A DNA stretch of 64,000 bases, taken from the NCBI GenBank assembly GCA_006503475.1, contig RSEH01000190.1, positions 1-64,000 on the forward strand, written 5' to 3'. The notes under the pieces are model-generated. The model had not been told where the DNA came from, searched no databases, and worked only from the letters and a program-made list of their open reading frames with translations. How positions within the stretch are numbered: position 1 is the stretch's first letter; each line of letters starts with the position of its first letter. The position numbers and the translations under genes are program-made. The DNA is from Stentor roeselii (Eukaryota; Ciliophora; Heterotrichea; Heterotrichida; Stentoridae). Positions 61,001-64,000 of the stretch are shown piece by piece.

Positions 61001-64000
61001 ACCTCCGATCTTGATCGCAGGAGCTTTGACGTCTGCCTTAACAGCAGGAACCGATGGCTTAATTTGCACCTTTTTCTTTTTAGAAGAAGAAGAAGATGAA
61101 CTGCTCTTTTTTCCTCCGATCTTTACTGCAGGTATTTTGACTTCTGCCTTAACAGCCGGGACTGATGGCTTAATTTGTACCTTTTTTTTGCTTGAAGAAG
61201 AGGAAGATGAGCTACTCTTTTTTCCACCGATCTTTACTGCAGGAACTTTGACATCAGCCTTAACAGCTGGAACTGATGGCTTAATTTGAACCTTTTTCTT
61301 TTTGGATGAAGAGGAAGATGAACTGCTCTTTTTTCCACCTATTTTGACTGCAGGAACTTTAATGTCTGCTTTAACAGCTGGAACTGATGGCTTAATTTGT
61401 ATCTTTTTCTTGTCTGAAGACGATGATGATGAGCTACTCTTTTTTCCTCCGATCTTTACTGCAGGTACTTTGACTTCTGTCTTAACAGCTGGAACTGATG
61501 GCTTAATTTGTATCTTTTTCTTACTAGATGAGGAAGATGAACTGCTCTTTTTTCCTCCGATCTTTACTGCAGGTACTTTGACATCAGCCTTAACTGCTGG
61601 AACCGATGGCTTAATTTGTATCTTTTTCTTTTTAGAGGAAGAGGAAGATGAACTGCTCTTTTTTCCTCCTATCTTTACCGCAGGAACTTTAACATCAGCC
61701 TTAACAGTCGGAACTGATGGCTTAATTTGTACCTTTTTCTTTTTGGAAGAAGATGATGATGAACTACTTTTTTTTCCTCCTATCTTTACCGCAGGAACTT
61801 TAACATCAGCCTTAACAGCCGGAATTGATGGCTTAATTTGTACCTTTTTCTTGCCTGAAGATGAGGAAGATGAACTACTCTTTTTTCCTCCTATCTTGAC
61901 TGCAGGGACTTTGACGTCTGCCTTAACTGCTGGAACCGATGGCTTAATTTGAACTTTTTTCTTTTTAGAAGAAGAGGAAGAAGAGCTACTCTTTTTTCCA
62001 CCTATCTTGACAGCAGGAACTTTAACCTCAGCCTTAACAGTCGGAACTGATGGCTTAATTTGCACCTTTTTCTTTTTAGAAGAAGAGGAAGATGAGCTAC
62101 TCTTTTTTCCACCAATCTTGACGGCCGGAACTTTGACGTCTGCCTTAACTGCTGGAACCGATGGCTTAATTTGAACTTTTTTCTTTTTTGATGAAGAGGA
62201 AGATGAGCTACTCTTTTTTCCACCAATTTTGACTGCAGGAACTTTGACGTCAGCCTTGATAGCTGGGGCCGTTGGCTTAATTTGAACCTTTTTCTTTTTC
62301 GAAGAAGAGGAAGATGAACTACTCTTTTTTCCTCCTATCTTGACTGCAGGAACTTTGACGTCCGCCTTGATAGCTGGAACTGATGGCTTAATTTGCACCT
62401 TTTTCTTTTTGGAAGAAGAGGATGAGGAACTGCTCTTTTTCCCTCCTACCTTGATCGAAGGAGCCTTTACATCTGCCTTAATAGAGGGAACTGATGGCTT
62501 AATCTGAACTTTTTTCTTGCTTGATGAAGATGAGCTGCTCTTTTTCACTCCTATCTTTATCTCAGGAGCCTTTACAGCAGGGACTGAAGGAATTTTTGCT
62601 TTTTTCTTATTTGAACTTGATGAGCTGGATGATGATTTTTTACCAGTTATTTTAGCTGAAGGACCTTTGACGTCTGGAACCTTTACGTCAACTTTGACAT
62701 TAGGCTTGATCTGAATCTTCTTTTTCTTAGAACTCGAGGAACTTGAAGAACTTCTTTTGCTTCCAATCTTAACAGCTGGGCCTTTAATCTCAGCCTTGAC
62801 TGTGGGAACTGAAGGCTGAAGTTTTACCTTCTTTTTTTTGCTTGAACTACTTGAAGAACTGCTTTTACCAATTTTAACACCAGGTTTTTTCACCTCTGGG
62901 ACTTTTATTGAAGGTGTTAATACGTTTAATTTTGCTTTTTTCTTCTTTGAGTCACTGGAAGAGCTCGATGATCCTTTTTTCATAATGATTTTAGGAGGTT
63001 TGACTTCTATGCTAGTTTTAACCTTCTTTTTGTTAGAGCTACTAGACGAGGAGCTCGAACTTTTCTTCTTCAAATTAATTTCTGGTGCCTTCACGTTAAC
63101 TGATGGGAGTTTTGCTTTACCTTTTTTCTTATTGAAGCTCGAAGAACTTGAAGAATTTTTCTTTTTACCCTTGACAATTTTAGGAGTAGCGAGATTGACA
63201 TCTCCTTTAATTTCTCCACTATATGAAGTATTTTTGAATTTGCTTGAACTACTCGATGTTGCTTTTTTCCTATGAACAAAGGGTTTAGGCATTTTAGTTG
63301 GTGACTTTTTGCCGGCTTTGCTACTACTCGAGCTGGAGCCTTCTTTTAATTTAATGCCAACATGAACTTTTGGTTCTTCAGGAAGTTTGAAGTCCAGAGA
63401 TGCTTTTCCTTTCTTTTTACCACTTGAATCAGAGCTTGACTTCTTTACTTTCACTTTTATTTTAGGAACTTTGACTTTCTTCTTTTTACTTGAGTCAGAT
63501 TCTGAATGTTTGTCTTTTTGATTCTTTTTATCGCTTGAGCTTGATGACTTTTTCTTTCCTTTGACAATTTTAGGCTTTTCAACGATTTTCTTCGATTTCT
63601 TTTTACTAGAGCTGGAGCTGCTTGACTTAGACTTCTTCTTCTTTTTCTTATTATCAGAACTAGAACTAGACGATTTCTTCTTCTTCTTATCCTGCTCCGA
63701 ATGATGCTTTTTATGATGACCATGTTCACTGGGTCGGTGTTGTATACTAAAAACAAACCAGTTTCCTTTATCTCTCCTTCTAACTGCCACATGTGGGAAA
63801 GAAATAAAAATAGAATGAGAACTAGTCCCAATAGTCGGATAATTTTCTTCCAACTCAAAGTTAAGTCCATCAATCTTATTAAACTTCGGACCCGCACTAT
63901 CAATTGAAAACTCGAAGACATTTTTATTATATTCTCCAGTTGTGGGGTGTTTTCCTCCAGCAAGTATCGCGTAATTATCCAACGATGCGACTTTAGGGTT
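55100..64000 (-). CDS. Giant kelch plus Ser/Lys-repeat protein, 5' end outside the window
   Basis: At least 2966 residues; the frame is open to the right edge, so the start lies outside. The first 100 residues are the end of a kelch-like propeller (YAILAGGKHPTTGEYNKNVF, then LEENYPTIG). Then comes a 2700-residue array of about 60 units of about 37 residues: KKKKVQIKPSVPAVKADV, then KVPAVKIGGKK and six to twelve Ser. A non-repetitive helical C-terminal domain of about 135 residues (TFDQACKFLDLVLSTLELP, VNQLHKISMGMSGIFGKIP) ends at TAA. Very basic unless the serines are phosphorylated. It may be an extended scaffold or matrix protein; AHNAK (VxVPxVK rhythm) and silaffin-like Ser/Lys proteins are analogies only. 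Confidence 0.9.
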   Translation of the reverse strand, partial: NPKVASLDNYAILAGGKHPTTGEYNKNVFEFSIDSAGPKFNKIDGLNFELEENYPTIGTSSHSIFISFPHVAVRRRDKGNWFVFSIQHRPSEHGHHKKHHSEQDKKKKKSSSSSSDNKKKKKKSKSSSSSSSKKKSKKIVEKPKIVKGKKKSSSSSDKKNQKDKHSESDSSKKKKVKVPKIKVKVKKSSSDSSGKKKGKASLDFKLPEEPKVHVGIKLKEGSSSSSSKAGKKSPTKMPKPFVHRKKATSSSSSKFKNTSYSGEIKGDVNLATPKIVKGKKKNSSSSSSFNKKKGKAKLPSVNVKAPEINLKKKSSSSSSSSSNKKKVKTSIEVKPPKIIMKKGSSSSSSDSKKKKAKLNVLTPSIKVPEVKKPGVKIGKSSSSSSSSKKKKVKLQPSVPTVKAEIKGPAVKIGSKRSSSSSSSSKKKKIQIKPNVKVDVKVPDVKGPSAKITGKKSSSSSSSSNKKKAKIPSVPAVKAPEIKIGVKKSSSSSSSKKKVQIKPSVPSIKADVKAPSIKVGGKKSSSSSSSSKKKKVQIKPSVPAIKADVKVPAVKIGGKKSSSSSSSSKKKKVQIKPTAPAIKADVKVPAVKIGGKKSSSSSSSSKKKKVQIKPSVPAVKADVKVPAVKIGGKKSSSSSSSSKKKKVQIKPSVPTVKAEVKVPAVKIGGKKSSSSSSSSKKKKVQIKPSVPAVKADVKVPAVKIGGKKSSSSSSSSGKKKVQIKPSIPAVKADVKVPAVKIGGKKSSSSSSSSKKKKVQIKPSVPTVKADVKVPAVKIGGKKSSSSSSSSKKKKIQIKPSVPAVKADVKVPAVKIGGKKSSSSSSSSKKKIQIKPSVPAVKTEVKVPAVKIGGKKSSSSSSSSDKKKIQIKPSVPAVKADIKVPAVKIGGKKSSSSSSSSKKKKVQIKPSVPAVKADVKVPAVKIGGKKSSSSSSSSSKKKVQIKPSVPAVKAEVKIPAVKIGGKKSSSSSSSSKKKKVQIKPSVPAVKADVKAPAIKIGGKKSSSSSSKKKKVQIKPSVPAVKADVKIPEVKIGGKKSSSSSSSSKKKKVQIKPSVPAVKADVKVPAAKIGGKKSSSSSSSNKKKVQIKPSVPTVKAEVKVPAVKIGGKKSSSSSSSSKKKNIQIKPSVPTVKTDVKVPSFKIGGKKSSSSSSSSKKKKVQIKPTVPAVKADVKIPAVKIGGKKSSSSSSSSKKKKVEIKPTVPAVKADVKVPEVKIGKKKSSSSSSSSKKKKIQIKPSVPAVKADVKVPAVKIGGKKSSSSSSSSKKKVQIKPSAPAIKADVKVPEVKIGGKKSSSSSSSSKKKKIQIKPSIPAVKADVKVPAVKIGGKKSSSSSSSSSKKKVQIKPSVPAVKADVKVPAVKIGGKKSSSSSSSSKKKKVQIKPSVPAVKADVKVPAVKIGGKKSSSSSSSSSKKKVQIKPSVPAVKADIKVPAVKIGGKKSSSSSSSSKKKKVEIKPSVPAVKADVKIPEVKIGGKKSSSSSSSSKKKKVQIKPSVPTVKADVKVPAVKIGGKKSSSSSSSSKKKVQIKPTVPAVKADVKAPSIKIGGKKSSSSSSSNKKKIEIKPSVPAVKADVKVPAVKIGGKKSSSSSSSSKKKKVEIKPTVPAVKADVKIPAVKIGGKKSSSSSSSSKKKKVEIKPTVPAVKADVKIPAVKIDGKKSSSSSSSSKKKNVQIKPTIPAVKADVKVPAVKIGGKKSSSSSSSSKKKKVEIKPTLPAVKADVKVPAVKIGGKKSSSSSSSSSSGKKKIEIKPSVPAVKADVKVPAVKIGGKKSSSSSSSSKKKKVQIKPSAPAIKADVKVPAVKIGGKKSSSSSSSSKKKKVQIKPTVPAVKADVKVPAVKIGGKKSSSSSSSSKKKKVQIKPSVPTIKAEIKAPEVKIGGKKSSSSSSSSKKKNVQIKPTIPAVKADVKVPEVKIGGKKSNSSSSSSKKKNIQIKPSVPAVKAEVKVPAVKIGGKKSSSSSSSSKKKNVQIKPTVPSVKADVKVPEVKIGGKKSSSSSSSSKKKNVQIKPTVPAVKADVKVPAVKIGGKKSSSSSSSSSSSKKKVQIKPTVPAVKADVKVPSVKIGGKKSSSSSSSSSKKKVQIKPSVPTIKADVKVPEVKIGGKKSSSSSSSSKKKNVQIKPTVPAVKAEVKVPAVKIGGKKNSSSSSSSKKKNVQIKPTVPAVKADIKAPTVNIKGKKSSSSSSSSKKKIEIKPSVPSIKADIQAPTVKIGGKKSSSSSSSSKKKNIQIKPTIPAVKADVKVPAVKIGGKKSNSSSSSSKKKNIQIKPNVPAVKADVKVPGVKIGGKKSSSSSSSSKKKKIEIKPSVPAVKADVKVPAVKIGGKKSSSSSSSSSSGKKKVQIKPSVPAVKADVKVPAVKTDVKVPGVKIGGKKSSSSSSSSSSGKKKIEIKPSVPAVKAEVKVPAVKIGGKKSSSSSSSKKKVHVTPPAPAVKVDISAPGLKVQGKKGSSSSSSSNKKKVQIKPSVPNVNSQIKAPEVKLGLKKGSSSSSSSSSSSSSNKKKIQIKPSAQIVKPEIKAPEVKIAPKKSSSSSSSSKKKAQIKPSVPSINAQIKAPEVKLGGKKSSSSSSSSSSSSNKKKVQIKPSVPTVKAEINVPGVKIGAKKSSSSSSSSSSNDKKKISVNVPSSTAKVEIKPPTILPKSEVHLSKKSSSSSSSSNSRKAGIKLPSSNAKVEISKKKSSSSSSSSSSSSSSSGKKKSIEIKPPSIQNPSVKVDVKSSEVHPSISAAKIPGKKSSSSSSSSNKKAKTQLGVATHEAKKKSSSSSSSSSSSKKKNVAKKKSSSSSSSSSSSSSSKNSSTALQKKAKLVEHQRVRQEKKMTVPKAESPSSSDVSDTETDLKTSSTFDQACKFLDLVLSTLELPAIEDLEKSSHFGSAGQVNTEVMEKALKNILPNKNFTVNQLHKISMGMSGIFGKIPLKPKEAFNILLTAKIMPDSDSVGKQEAVFAVSRSFKYIILRNN
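56690..62520 (-). repeat. In-frame tandem array, about 52 units of about 111 bp
   Basis: Core of the giant gene's repeats, highly similar at DNA level, with unit length varying by whole codons (mostly in the Ser run). Serines use both AGY and TCN codons in mixed order within a run, and most changes between units are silent or conservative. Flanking units on both sides (to about 55700 and 63550) are more diverged, as expected if the centre is homogenised. Confidence 0.9.

Noticed and set aside
57123-62714. Long plus-strand open frames opposite the Ser/Lys repeats
   Set aside because: They are the complement of a 111-bp in-frame repeat whose Ser and Lys codons give Glu/Asp/Phe-rich antisense frames without stops. 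Coding sense is shown by the conserved kelch and C-terminal parts on the minus strand.
55700-63550. CRISPR-like or satellite array
   Set aside because: Repeats are contiguous, in frame and protein-coding, without unique spacers; the context is eukaryotic.
1-64000. Transposons or virus-like elements
   Set aside because: No transposase, reverse transcriptase, integrase, capsid-type gene, terminal repeats or target-site duplications were recognised; the non-coding gaps are explained by decayed host genes and minisatellites.

Overview
The window looks like macronuclear DNA of a heterotrich ciliate, most probably Stentor or a close relative. The AT-rich sequence carries 32 protein genes and one tRNA, packed on both strands with gaps often of only 10-50 bp. 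Four introns can be proved by frame, all exactly 15 nt (GT...AG with an A at position 10), a heterotrich hallmark. The standard genetic code fits: stops are TAA (16), TAG (14) and TGA (2), and no TGA interrupts any long reading frame. Ciliate-style families dominate: MORN proteins, WD40-channel fusions, polycystins, and very large Cys-rich or low-complexity proteins.

Layout. 0-13 kb: a partial beta-propeller-like gene, a coiled-coil protein, a PKD2-like channel, an EF-hand protein, an acylated IQ/MORN protein, and three tandem RING-like genes with a PHR-like C-terminus. 13-19 kb: a very compact block with DSCC1 (clamp-loader subunit), an LYR-motif protein, a WD40-TRP channel fusion and a small basic protein. 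19-24 kb: small basic or cytoskeletal-looking genes, an MFS transporter, and two minisatellites, one made of telomere-like CCCTAACA blocks. 24-27.5 kb: three tandem B-box plus MORN genes. 27.5-35.3 kb: a gene-poor zone with a decayed WD40 gene, an intact kelch plus class-II cholesterol-oxidase fusion, and a decayed copy of that fusion. 35.3-46.7 kb: one 3781-residue polycystin-1/REJ/GPS-type receptor. 46.9-55 kb: tRNA-Asn and housekeeping genes (HSD17B10-like, COQ11-like, SEC12-like, CDC45) with small unknown genes. 55-64 kb: a giant kelch plus Ser/Lys-repeat protein that runs off the window.

Themes. Two replication-fork factors (DSCC1, CDC45) and several mitochondrial-type proteins (LYR, HSD17B10, COQ11) lie among sensory or ciliary-type membrane proteins (PKD2-like, PKD1-like, WD40-TRP). 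Local duplication is strong: two three-gene arrays, two pseudogene copies of genes in this same window, and a kelch module shared by two unrelated giant architectures. No virus-like or transposable element was recognised.
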